A stretch of 64,000 nt of DNA from Euborellia annulipes (GCA_023213315.1 JAKCPI010016735.1:1-64000), one strand, 5' to 3'. Positions 35,877-46,741 are shown, counted from the stretch's first letter. A program made the numbers and translations. Notes: generated by a model not told the origin, from the letters alone.

Positions 35877-36256
35877 TAGGGTTGCGAGACGTCTGGATTT
35901 CGTCTGGACAGCCCGACAGCCCGAAATTAGAACACGTGGCCGGTTTGGCGTCCGGATTTGAGAAATGTCCGGATTTTACTAATATGAACAGAAAACGTGG
36001 ACAAATTGGGGAATTTTACTCAGCTCCTCACCTATATTTCATGGAACTTAAGTGATAATGTATTAAAAAGGCTTAATTATAATAAATTTGTAATTTATTA
36101 ACCCCATGATACTTATTTTTTAATTTAAAAAGCTTATAAATCAAGCTAAGTTTGATAATATATTTCACTCAGGTTTCATTGCCTAATTTTCAAAAAATTT
36201 TCTGTACCCCCCAAACCCCCCGGAACTCATGTCCTCAATAAATTATGGTAATCCTA
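35877..36256. mobile_element. hAT-like MITE
   Basis: TAGGGTTGCGAGACGTCTGG at the left end is a hAT-type terminus; the right end inverted reads TAGGATTACC. Flanks CCCATGGG (35869-35876) and ACCATGGG (36257-36264) match 7 of 8. Subterminal ccggattt/gtccggat words repeat. Non-coding. Confidence 0.65.
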
Positions 36257-36264
36257 ACCATGGG

Positions 36265-37270
36265 TTGTTTTATAAAGAATTTCATTTAAAAATAATAATT
36301 TTCTAACTGAATTTCTTTGTTTTCTCTCTCTATTAGATTAAATTAAAATTTGCACTTGTGTAGTTTTTTTTTTAATCATACTTTTTTCTTTTTTTGTAAT
36401 CATATTTATGTTCATGGTTACAAGATTATAAAATTTCGATTAAAAAAAAAAAATTCTTATGGGAAAACAATTTACAAGAAAATGTTCATTCTTATAAATT
36501 TTATTGAATAAATAAATTTGTAATGATCTGTTAAGAAAGTTTGTCTTTCCATTACGTTAACTTGAACGTAGCGTACTACGAAAAGCATCAAGTTCTGAGA
36601 ATTTCTTTTCTGTTCAACTTTGCCTATCGACACGAAGGAGGTAAACATTGAAATTCTATTAGCAATAAACAATGCGTTGGGGAGCAGAAAGCAGCAGCTC
36701 CGATTTTTTTTTTTTTTTTTTTTGATCGGTACCAATACTTCCCTTTCTCCTAGCAGCAGCCATTACGATTTTTAAATCAGTTACTTTTTATTGCCTTTGA
36801 ATACAAAGGATTTAAGATAAATCAGCCATTGAAAAATAATATCACCTAGGCGTTGAAAGAAAAAAAAAATATTATCAAAGGAAATTCGATATTTTTTGTT
36901 ATCTGTTAAAAATGAAACTAAAAATCAGATTTGAAATTTATCGCTATCACTTACACTTCATGAATGAAATAATAGAAGAAGAATTTATTCAAAAATACAA
37001 TTTGATTAAAGGAGGTTGGAATAAAAAGCTTAAGAAAGAATTCTGATGCATCCGAATCTGGATTTGATGCCAGACACCATTGTTTTATTCAAATTAATAG
37101 CTAGGGTATATTATTAATGAGGGGAGGCCTAGTTAGAGGTTGCTAGTTAAAGGTTGCTAGGCAAATATTTATTTTTTTAAATCTAAAAGTTCAATCAATT
37201 TTGATATCAACATTTGTTAATATATTTGTCCATGGCACCTAAAGGTGTCCTCAGGTGGAGAAAGTATTCT
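36265..37270. other. AT-rich DNA
   Basis: Poly-T at 36704-36723 and AT-rich sequence. An 87-codon minus-strand frame (36472-36735) starts in that homopolymer and is unsupported. Confidence 0.45.
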
Positions 37271-37272
37271 TA

Positions 37273-37514
37273 CCCGAGTAAAAATGATTAAAAATGATCA
37301 AGGGATCCACAGGCCCGCAGCAGGTCTGCATAGTGAACCTTTAGGGACACACAGGATATACACGCTCACACCAGGGACACACACAGTAGATGGAAAGTGA
37401 TCTGAAGGAAAATGTGTGTCCCTGGTGTGGGCGTGTGGATCCTTGTGTGTTCCAAAAGGTTCACTAAGCAGACCGGCGGGCGGTGGATCTCATTTTTAAT
37501 CATTTTTACTCGAG
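37273..37514. mobile_element. TA-flanked MITE (CCGAGTAAAAATG family)
   Basis: TA at 37271-37272 and 37515-37516, with termini CCCGAGTAAAAATGATTAAA and CTCGAGTAAAAATGATTAAA (19 of 20). The arms continue inverted through ggatccac, gcaggtctgc and gtgtgtccctggtgtg words, nearly to the centre. A TA target fits Tc1/mariner; inferred. Confidence 0.7.
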
Positions 37515-37596
37515 TATCAGCTATTTTATTGTTAAAAATAAATAACTAAGGGAAAATGACAGTCACACAATAAAAAAATCGTCCCCTTGTCAGTTT

Positions 37597-37639
37597 TATC
37601 CCTGGATAATGTGAGAATTTATTGTTTTCAAAATTGAAA
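37597..37639. repeat. Flank shared with H7 (inverted)
   Basis: Exact inverted copy of 26041-26083, immediately outside the hairpin of H10. Confidence 0.7.
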
Positions 37640-37712
37640 AAATCTGGTGTGACTGGCGCACAGCACACAACTTTCTCTTACCTTCGGTAATCGAAAGTTG
37701 TGTTCTGTGCTT
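37640..37712 (+). repeat. Family H 5' hairpin fragment H10
   Basis: Has the full left arm, the C-TTCG-G loop and most of the right arm, then breaks at gtgcttg, where the 140-bp duplicated segment starts. Confidence 0.7.
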
Positions 37713-37852
37713 GTTCTAGATAGTCATATAAAACTCCATAATATCTTATTAAAACATTATACCTTTTTTTTGGATTTCACAGTTCACCTGAAATGAAATA
37801 GAAATGTTTTTAATTAAAAGAATTTGGAAGACAAATAACAGTGCATACTGAG
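37713..37852 (+). repeat. 140-bp duplicated segment, copy 1
   Basis: From gttctagatagtcatataaa to cagtgcatactgag. Matches 40688-40827 with two substitutions. No internal inverted ends. Confidence 0.8.
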
Positions 37853-37985
37853 TAGGGATGAAACGATACCACTGAGGTATCGATACTTTTACTCGATACT
37901 GGTATCAGTCGCAAAGTATCGAGTACCTACTCGGTATCGATTGAAAAGTATCGATACTTACTCGTATCGGTCAATTTTTTCGTAC
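37853..37985. repeat. hAT-like terminus with GTATCGATAC repeats
   Basis: Begins TAGGGATGAAACGATACC, a hAT-type end, followed by many direct and inverted copies of GTATCGATAC/CGATACT. No matching right end was found, so it is probably a fragment. Confidence 0.5.
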
Positions 37986-37989
37986 AATT

Positions 37990-38285
37990 AAAGATAAGCA
38001 AAAATAGCAGCAAGTACTGATATTATCAAGATTCGCAGGAACTTTACAGCCAGGAGATTAGATAAAAAATCTTTTATTTAATTTCTATTTGCTGACGTTT
38101 TGGTCGCCAATCACGACCTTCAACATCAGAGACCTCCGAGTAGCAAGTATATGCTAATATTTTTGCACATATCAAAGTAAAAAGAAATTGTATATTTTTT
38201 TTAATTGCAATGAATATTAAAATACCTATGATCATATTCGCCCTGATTAAGGTTGTGATTGGAGGCCGAAACGTCGGCTAATATT
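37990..38285. repeat. Inverted pair of Penelope-like terminal motifs
   Basis: Minus strand at about 38088-38132 reads ctgatgttgaaggtcgtg then gcgaccaaaacgtcagc. Plus strand at 38240-38281 reads cctgattaaggttgtgattg then gaggccgaaacgtcggc. The two lie head to head around ~110 bp of AT-rich DNA. Confidence 0.5.
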
Positions 38286-38286
38286 T

Positions 38287-39262
38287 TTACTTTCTCTTAC
38301 CTATGTAATATATTAATATATATAGAGAGAAAGTATTGGATTCATGTCAAAAATTCGATGTCGAGATTTTGATGGATCTTCACGTTTTGAGGTCCCCTGA
38401 ATCCAAAAAGTGGTTTTCGCGACATGGTCTGTCTGTGTGTGTTTGTGTGTCTGTGTGTGTTCAATTTTAAGCATGAAGGAATTGAGCTACGAGGTTGAAA
38501 TTTTATATTTAAGTTAAACACCCCCGGGACCGGAAAAATAAGCTTTTAATCAAAATCGGCCAAAGAGTACTAGTACTTTACTGATGTACTTTTTTAGTTT
38601 TTTTTCGATTTTCTCAAAATTTGCTCCAACGATTTTTTTTTAAATTCAAAAATCAATTATTTTTTAGATGTTCTTTAAAATGTATATTCTCATTTTGCAA
38701 TTGAAATCTTCTGAAGACCACTTTACTCTTGTACTCCATAGAAAAGATAGAAGAAATGGTTGCCATGGTAACAAAATATAAATATTTTCCCATACTTTTT
38801 TTTTTTTTTTTTAAAACATTCACACTTTTTTCTCATTCACACTCACACTCACACACACATTCAAACTGTCTTTTCGGCAGCTCAGGCCATATAAGACATT
38901 TACGATAACCGTTATTTATGAATTTATATATATTAGGGTCCAGGCATTTTTATTTAAGCCATCTGGTATCCAGATGGCTTAAATAAAATCATCGGACTGC
39001 CTGGGGTCCGAACCCGCGACGCGTCGCGGGTTCGGACCCTCATATACCAAACGTCGCGACGTTTGGTATATGAGGTTAGAACGCTAACCTCTACACCACG
39101 CCCCGTGGGCTTTTCCCATACTTATAAATTTTACATCTGAATTCAAATGTTCCGTACTGTCGGGAACTAAATATATGTCGAGACAAAAAATCTGGTGTGA
39201 CAAGCACAGAACACAACTTTCGATTACCGAAGGTAAGAGAAAGTTGTGTGCTGTGCGCCAGT
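38287..39262 (-). mobile_element. Family H copy H11 with nested SINE
   Basis: Subfamily 1, essentially complete up to the 5' hairpin, which is cut at tgcgccagt. X-box GTTGCCATGGTAAC at 38759-38772. SINE-A is nested at 38798-39110. It continues directly into an inverted 3' end of the same family. Confidence 0.75.
38798..39110 (-). mobile_element. SINE-A copy 5 with palindromic rearrangement
   Basis: Exact 13-bp duplication TTTTCCCATACTT at 38785-38797 and 39111-39123. The poly-A tail (as T) is at 38798-38812. In the tRNA-like head two adjoining perfect palindromes (39004-39039, 36 bp; 39038-39075, 38 bp) replace what should be a single B-box/anticodon-arm region. The A-box side (ctacaccacgcc) is intact. 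Confidence 0.85.
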
Positions 39263-39385
39263 TGGATTCAGGGGACCTGAAAACGTGAAGATCCATCAAA
39301 ATCTCGACATCGAATTTTTGACATGAATCCAATACTTTCTCTCTATATATATTAATATATTACATAGGTAAGAGAAAGTAAAAAT
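39263..39385 (+). repeat. Family H 3' end joined to H11
   Basis: tggattcaggggacctgaaa to the terminal hairpin ending in gtaagagaaagtaaaaa, opposite in orientation to H11, so the composite 38287-39385 has 3' termini at both sides. Confidence 0.75.
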
Positions 39386-40687
39386 ATTAGACTCAATGTA
39401 GAATATAATTTTATAAAATCATATAAACAAAATAGCTAGATATTTATTTATTTTCTAGTCTGATATTTCAAGAGGCTATTTTTTTAATTTGAGAGGTTTT
39501 ATATAAGCTAAGTGAAGACCAGTTTCATCTTCTGCTGACAAATAAAGCAATCCCATCGGATATACTTGAGAATTCCAACCCCCTCCCCATTCAAGATTCC
39601 CAATTGTTCTCAAATCCATCCATCGTAAGAAGAACAAGAATTGGCTGTCTCGAGTGCTTGGAAACCCTCTAAAAATGAAAATGAAATGATCAGTTATTCT
39701 CGGGTGAGCGAACGCGAATTTCCACCTGCTCGATTCTAAAATGTAAATTATTTCTTTATGCTATATAAATAATACGAGATATATATTGTATATAACTCGT
39801 TTGTGTTTTCTTATAAAAAAAAAAAAAATTCATTCTGAGTATTTTATAAAGAACTAAAGAATATTTGAAGAGTACAAAAAGAAACAGAAAGAAAAAGTAT
39901 TCTAACAAATAAAAACCAAAAAAAAAAATTATGTTCTTTAGAAACAGTTCTTCACCGAAAAATAGCTACTTATCTTAAGAGCAACTCTTACCCGTGGACC
40001 AAACAAGAGAGTCTATAATAGAACTTTAATATTATACACCAATTATATCCCCTCAGTAACAAAAAAAAAAAAAAAAACAATTCTATTTATAAAGTAAAAC
40101 AACTTGGTTTCCCAGATTCCAGATAAAAAAAAAGAATGGTGATTTGAAATAAGAAAATTGCCAATAAGATCTAATAAGAAGTAATCTTTATAAATAAAAT
40201 TAAGCTCGAAAGCTGAATGGGGTCTGGTGATGGTCTAAAATGTTTCAAGGTAAACAAGCAGAGGAATTCTTTTCTCCCGAGGGATGCTATCTGGGAAAAC
40301 ATCAGGTGCCCGCCCTTCCCCCTTAAAGAATGAGGTCGCCAATTCTCTTAAGAGGGGCCCTCCTTCTTGAATAGCCAACCTACCCAAGTGAAGCAAGTGA
40401 GTTCCCACACATTCCGTACCTTTCTAGAGCTCTCAATTTGAGTAGCTTAATGAATAAGTAAATAATGAGCAGTTCATTTTCTTAATAGGAAAACTAAAAT
40501 AAAAATAAAATACAATTTACAAACAAACTTGGAAAAAAGATCTTAATAAGTCAATATTCGGTTATAAGGGAATTAGAGGAACTTAATTTATAAGTTTATA
40601 TTTGGATTTACTTAATTTCATCAGTTTACATCTTTGATGGTAAAAATGCCATCAAAGGTTAAAGAGTCATTTAATTTAATGGCAGTC
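39386..40687. other. AT-rich DNA with a complex patch
   Basis: About 40210-40430 is more complex. No open frame or repeat boundary supported. Confidence 0.45.
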
Positions 40688-40827
40688 GTTCTAGATAGTC
40701 ATATAAAACTCCATAATATCTTATTAAAACATTATACCTTTTTTTTGGATTTCACAGTTTACCTGAAATGAAATAGAAATGTTTTTAATTAAAATAATTT
40801 GGAAGACAAATAACAGTGCATACTGAG
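40688..40827 (+). repeat. 140-bp duplicated segment, copy 2
   Basis: Second copy of 37713-37852 with different flanks on both sides. Confidence 0.8.
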
Positions 40828-41228
40828 ATTAATTATTTCAATATTTGTTATAGGAACGGGCATCAAGTTGTTAAGCAGCATTGAATCACTGGATGGGTGA
40901 ACGCTCGTAGAAAGGCACCGATAGTTTTTAATTTTAAAATTATACATAATACTGTACATGTATATAAACTCTCAATGGGCTCAGCAGTCGAAAGAGTATG
41001 AAATAAAAAAAAAATTAACATTAAAAAAACATTAAAAAACCATATGAAAAAAGGTTTTATTGCTTTTCCTTATATACTTGCTCTTTTTAATGCGAAAAAA
41101 AAACTAAAATTCAAGATAATTAGGGAAGTCTCTTTTCCTAGGAATTTTAAGTAAACATTTAGAGAGACATTTTAAATAATAAACTTTTTCCAAATAAGTT
41201 TTAGATAATTATTTTGAATTTTTTGCTA

Positions 41229-41376
41229 AAGCAAACACTCACACCTTTTAGAGTCAGGGGCCCACAGAACGTGTATTTTCATTAAAAATCATAATCTTGA
41301 CTACAAATTTTTAAGATGATCGCAATACTTTCTCTACATATATTATATTATATATTTGAGTAAAAGAAAGTAAAAA
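41229..41376 (+). repeat. Diverged family H 3' end
   Basis: agtcaggggcccacagaacg, caatactttctctacatata and gaaagtaaaaat follow family H order. Old fragment like 4937-5092. Confidence 0.55.
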
Positions 41377-43204
41377 TAAAGGAGTTTATTATGATTCATT
41401 TCATCGAAAAATTAATTTAATATTCCATTATAAATAATAGAGTCTATTTTTTTTTCATACTTGTCTCTCAATCTCAACAATATGATTTGTATATCTATGG
41501 AAATTTATCATCTACGGTCTCCTTTTAAAGATGAATTTAATTAAAAAAAAAAATAAAAAGTGCCGACTTTATTTATGAATATCCAGACCATATTTGTTTA
41601 TTTAATATTTTTTATTCCCTTATTTGTTAAATAATAAATGTCTAACTCAACTCGTAATAAATAATAATAAAAAAGATAATAATATTCTTGAACAATGTAT
41701 CTATATAATAAATTAAAGTTCTATGCCCCTAAGTAGCAAACATGGTATGAATAGTAACATTTTCCAATTATTATAATTATTAAGTTTCATGTCACTTAAA
41801 TGAATGAAATTTTAACAACAGATTTAAATTTATAAAATTGATTTGTTTCACATGCGAACCTGATAAGTATAGAGGAGAAAAGACGAATATAGAGATAGTA
41901 AAAGAAAGACTTAACTCATGCTTATTCTCTAAGATAGAATTATAGTAAAATCTTGACAATATTAAAACCAATAACACGTCTTGAAAAATTAATAATTAAA
42001 AAATAAAATCAAGTCACAATAACTGAAAGAGAATAAATCAATTCGATTTATTTTGTATTTTGGTCTATAAATCAATGAATAAGCACCGAATGCGTGACGC
42101 TATTAGAAATTGGATTTTTCAAATTAATAGAAGCGAAAGAGAGAGCCAGAATGATGGCTAGTGATACGTTTTCGACATCCCTATTAAGCAATCAGGTGGG
42201 GCAAATCCCTGTATTGGACAGGCGGCCGCCAACTCCAGATCTCCGAATCTGTCGTCCGTCATTGCAAATTATTCAATAACCGAGCTCCTTTTTTTTTTCA
42301 TCCATCTCTGGAATCTATCATCTTCAGAGGTCGAGAACTATTTTTAACTGAGTTGGTCCAAAACCGGCTACGCTTCTGGCTTTTTTTTAATACTCTCGCA
42401 TCCTCATGCTTTTCTTGAGGGTCAATGTCTGCACACTTGAGTAGGCCAAAGCTGAAGGCCACCGGGCAAAAATCATCATCTATCAAATTCTAATCAGCAT
42501 ATTTAAATGCGATTTATCATCTCATTACTATTTTTGAACCTATATTATCCTCTATTTAATTATGTTACTAACATGTCAAGCGACTAAGGAAATAATAAAA
42601 TTAATTTTCTTTTCCTATTCATTTACCTTGAATTTATTATTAGCCGATTTTTAGTTAATTACTATTTAATTGATATTGCATTTGATTGATATTAATGACT
42701 AGAAAATTTGCCGGCTGATAAAAATTAAATTTCCAATATTCAATATATCTTCTAAATCGAATCGGCCTTGACCTAAAGAGGAAATTTTTAATAATTAAAT
42801 CACCATTCAAGTTTAAATTTTTTATGAAAAGAGAAAAAAAAATCAATTTAGTTGTATATTATTTAATAAACCAAATTTCATTTTGAATACACTGTCAAAA
42901 ACAAATGACGGCAAGCGTAAAGGAAAATATAAACCATTAATTATTGTTAATAATAAAAAAACTAAATTTCTAACAGCATTTATATAATGTAACAAGAGAA
43001 TCAATTGAATAATAAAGGCCTATTATAATTTCTGAGTGAAAAAAATAATTTGTAAAACAGAGTATAAAGAGTTGCCTTCAATCATTGACATACTAATCAT
43101 AAAATAATTTTAAAAACAAATAGATATAAATATATAATTAAATTTCAATTATTGTGGAACGTCTCCCGGCAGCCATCAATATTTAATATTAAATAAATAC
43201 GGTT
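41377..43204. other. AT-rich DNA with a complex patch
   Basis: About 42090-42260 and 42300-42480 are less AT-biased, with frames of about 60 codons on both strands and no recognised content. The rest is AT-rich. Confidence 0.45.
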
Positions 43205-43340
43205 TGAATTTATTTAAGGTCTTTTTCGGCATCAAAGGAGGCTATTTAGACTTTATTTTAAATGATTAGAAGCTGATTCAAATGAAATTTTTCGCTTTGG
43301 ACGGGAAGCGAACCCGGGAATATATCCCCCTCTTTTATGT
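43205..43340 (-). mobile_element. SINE-B copy
   Basis: Minus strand: cccgggttcgcttcccgtcc (B-box-like), aaagcgaaaaatttcatttg, then gatgccgaaaaagacc and ttaaataaa. The A-box side is lost. Confidence 0.55.
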
Positions 43341-43668
43341 TCGCTTGCCGATACAAGTGATGAAATCTTTCTAAATTACATTCGTTACAAAAATTAATTT
43401 AGAAAAATAGGGGCGCGATCTAAATGTTCTCAAATGCGGGAAAACCTTAAAAAAATATGGTGTAACTGGTCGCACAGCACACCAACTTTCTCTTACTTCA
43501 TTAATCGAAATTTGAATTAAAGATGTAAAATTTATAAACATGGGAAAATATTTATATTTTGTTACCATGGCAATCATTTACCTTTTCTATGAAGTACAAG
43601 AGTAAAGTGAGTAGTCTTCAAAAGATTTCAAGGGCAAATAGGAATATACTTTTTAACATCTTCAGACC

Positions 43669-44362
43669 AGGGGTGAGCAACCTTTTTAATCAACGGGCCA
43701 ATTTAAATTTTAAAATTTTTTGGCGGGCCGCACATGCAGTAACCCGGAACATTTTCCCTTTTTTAGGAACCAAAGTTTTCCGCCCTGCGGGGAAATTTTT
43801 TTCCCCCTCCCGTGGAAATCATTTTACCTTTTTTTAGGGAGACTTAAATTTTTTCCGCCCCTTTTCCACCGGGCGGAAAATTTTTTTCTCCCTCAAGTGA
43901 AAACCATTTGGCCTTTTTTTTTTTGCGTGCGAGTCTCATCCTATCTTTTCAGATTCAAGACCGAAACCAGGATTTTTGGGAGCCGAAACCGTTCGGTCGG
44001 TTCCTAAATAAAATATAAAACTTAAAAAAAAGTAAAGATTTCATATACAAATTTTAATGCAAAATAAAAACAAACAAAAAAAAGAACAGAAAAACGAATT
44101 TACTTGAAATTTTTAATGAAAAATTTGGCAATGTTTTTTTGATACAAGCTGATCAATATCAGCCGGAATTGATGAGGTAGCTACACGTTCGCACCATTCT
44201 AATCGTGCACCCACTCAGTCTTAATCGGTGGTCATTTTGATTCATGGTTGAAAATATACTGATAATGATAAAATTAAAATAAAAAAATATTTACTTTCAA
44301 TTTTAGAAATGTTTGGCGGGCCGCATAAACATGTTTAACGGGCCGCGGGTTGCTCATCCCTG
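43669..44362. mobile_element. hAT-like element nested in H12
   Basis: Termini CAGGGGTGAGCAACC and, inverted, CAGGGATGAGCAACC (14 of 15), the common animal hAT end. Subterminal ggcgggccgcaca and ggcgggccgcat are direct repeats. Target duplication not convincing. Non-coding; contains a further TIR element. Confidence 0.7.
43764..44006. mobile_element. Small hAT-1-type element within the hAT
   Basis: Ends TAGGAACC and GGTTCCTA. The right part (cgtgcgagtctcatcc, gaccgaaacc, gttcggtcggttccta) matches the left end of the 8307-10559 element inverted. No target duplication found. Confidence 0.6.
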
Positions 44363-44731
44363 ATCTAAACAATAATTGATTTTTGAATTTTAATCAAAAT
44401 TTTGAGAAATTTTGAGAAAATCGAAAAAAACTGAAAAAGTACATCTGTAAAATACTAGTACTCTTTGGCCGATTTTAATTAAAAGCTTATTTTCATGCCC
44501 TAGAGGGGAGCCTAACTTGAATATAAAATTTCAACCTCCTAGCTCAATTCCTTCATGCTTTAAATTGAACCCAGACACACAGACAGACCATGTCGAGAAA
44601 ACCAATTTTTTGGATTCAGGGGACCTCAAAACATATATATCCATCAAAATCTCGACATCGAATTTTTGAAATGAATCCAATACTTTCTCTCTATATATAT
44701 TAACATATTTAGAGGTAAGAGAAAGTAAAAA

Positions 44732-45809
44732 TATACACATGGTATGGGAGTAAATACACGATTTGAATTTTTAAAATTATATATTTTATAGTTAAGCCTG
44801 TCGATTAGCGAATAAGAAGGTCAAGGGATCCGAACTGATCAAAGGACTCCTACTAAAAATCATCGAATACCGTAATATGGGTGTGTAAATAAATTCTAAT
44901 AAAAAATGAGAGAAAAAAAAGAGAGAAAATGGATGGAGAAGAAAAGAAAAAAAAAACGAGCTTCAGATTCAGCATTAAGTGATTGATCAAAAGAACGACA
45001 AGAGATCTAGAAATGAACAGAAAAGGAAGAAGAAGAAGAAGAAAAGGAGGAGGGGAGATAAAAAAAAAAAAAAATTGGAGATTTGTCACAGTGTAATTCT
45101 TAAGCGGATGAACGTTCCGTTCAAGATCATTCATGCGATGCTTGATGCCGAAGGAGTCAAGAAGTGGCGTTTCCCAGCCAGCCCAACGAGACACCCTAGC
45201 AGCCACCAAACAAAAGTAACTATAATAAATTGTTTTCAAATTAATTTTTGCCCCCGGGCAGTCAGGAAATTCATTTCACGGAGCGCATTAAGAAAGAGCT
45301 TTGTCTTTTTAGTTAAATAAAAAAATATTCCGTTAAGAGAAAGAGAGAGAAAAAGATATGAATCTTCTATCCTCTCAAAAGAAAAATTAGTTGGAAAAAC
45401 ATCTTATCAGAAAGAAATATTTTTAGCTAGGGAGGGCTGCCTATTTTAATTTTTTATTTAATCTAAGAACATTCACTCTATAGCAGATTAAATTTAGGTT
45501 ACTTCACCGAAGGGTGGGGGACCAGCCACAGCAAGTTTATCAATCTGTCAAATGGCAATTCAAGTTCAAATTCATCTTTTCTTAAAAGTATTTTGATTCC
45601 TAGAAGGTTTATTTTTGATTTTCTTATTCTTATTTTGGTTAGTTGATTAAAATGATTAGAAATTTACTGATTCGATTTTTATAATTTCACCAGGTCATCT
45701 GGATTGAATATTAAACAAAATAATAAGAAATAACAATAACAATTTTCTCACAAAGTATCAGTGGGCGATTCTTATTTGACTTTAATTTTGATTGTAAGTC
45801 AACCATGTA
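44732..45809. other. Unique DNA with lysine-codon-rich tract
   Basis: 44900-45075 is purine-rich (GAA/AAG), giving long lysine or serine/phenylalanine frames on the two strands. 45075-45300 is more complex. No domain recognised; I do not call a gene. Confidence 0.4.
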
Positions 45810-46078
45810 CAAGGGCGGATACAAGGGGGGGGGGTAAAGGGGGTAATTACCCCCCCCCCCCCCGAGATTCGAAAAAATACCTTTTTTTCGCAAAAAATTT
45901 ATTTTTAATGTAAAATTTTAAAAATTAATACTTAAAAATTTGATGTGTATTTATATTCTGGCAAACAAGTACAGAATGCGCTTTTAAATTACCGAAATTA
46001 AAAAAAAATAGTGTGCTGTGCGACGAGTCACACCAGATTACCCCCCCCCCCCGAGAAACACCTCTGGATCCGCCCTTG
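45810..46078. mobile_element. hAT-like MITE containing family H hairpin arm
   Basis: Exact 8-bp duplication ACCATGTA at 45802-45809 and 46079-46086. Termini CAAGGGCGGAT at both ends, with long G and C runs inside each. The right half contains gtgtgctgtgcgacgagtc then acaccagatta, one arm of the family H hairpin. Confidence 0.8.
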
Positions 46079-46086
46079 ACCATGTA

Positions 46087-46670
46087 TAAATGAAAATTTG
46101 GAAAATTGAGGTATAGTTTTATAAGTAAAAAAAATAAGAGAAAGTAAAATTTTGTAAAGAATCCGTATTTTTATTGTCTGGTAGAAAAGTTTTACTATTA
46201 ATATTAACAAACTAGTAAATGATGATAAAAATGACGAAAATCAAAAAATTAATTAGGCTACTTTATGCTTATATATTAGTTGCAAAGCTCCCTGGCTGCC
46301 CCCCTGAAACCCTTGCTCGCCCATGGCGGGCAAGTTTATAGTCAATTTGGGATAGGGCCTCTCTAATTTGCAAGCCAACTTGTCAATTTTGTGTTGCCAT
46401 ATTGAAGAAATTTGATTATAATTAATTTTCCAAAATATTTAAGAGATTCGAATTCTTACTACGTTACTCCCTGGACCATGTACTACATGTGTAATTAATT
46501 TCAAATAGATTCATTGAAAATTGTGGATTTCTATAGAACATATACATACATACATTTTTCCCATTCCATTTAAAGATATATAGATATTTGATAAAATAAT
46601 ATTTTAAAAGAAACGCAACGACGATGAAGTTTAACTATAAGGTTTACAAGTTAAAAAATGATTTTTTTAT
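46087..46670. other. AT-rich DNA
   Basis: A short GC-rich patch at 46270-46330; otherwise nothing recognised. Confidence 0.45.
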
Positions 46671-46678
46671 CTATTCTA

Positions 46679-46741
46679 GGACTGTTGATGGTTCTTTGAA
46701 AGACCGAAACTGTTAACATTTGCAATGTTAGTCGCCAGTCC
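46679..46741 (+). ncRNA. Hammerhead-ribozyme-like fold (degenerate)
   Basis: Order of parts: GGACTG, TTGATG, a stem-loop GGTTCTTTGAAAGACC, GAAA (46706-46709), a stem-loop ACT...AACATT-TGC-AATGTT-AGT, cleavage-type triplet GTC (46731-46733), then GC and CAGTCC, which pairs with GGACTG. This is the type I hammerhead layout known from Penelope-like retroelements. The conserved CUGAUGA core is eroded to TTGATG, so activity is doubtful. Confidence 0.5.

Larger units (their letters stand above)
43453..44731 (+). mobile_element. Family H copy H12 split by hAT elements
   Basis: 5' hairpin damaged (lost from tcttacttcattaatcg on). X-box mutated at its last base (GTTACCATGGCAAT, 43561-43574). The body resumes after the hAT at 44363 and runs to the 3' hairpin at 44731. 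No (CA)n, only cccagacacacagacagacc. Confidence 0.7.

Noticed and set aside
43669..44362. 8-bp target duplication for the hAT in H12
   Set aside because: The flanks (cttcagac and atctaaac) match at only about half the positions, so termini alone support the call.
44853..45320. Overlapping lysine-rich and serine/phenylalanine-rich open frames on both strands
   Set aside because: Driven by a purine-rich GAA/AAG tract; neither frame shows a recognisable domain.
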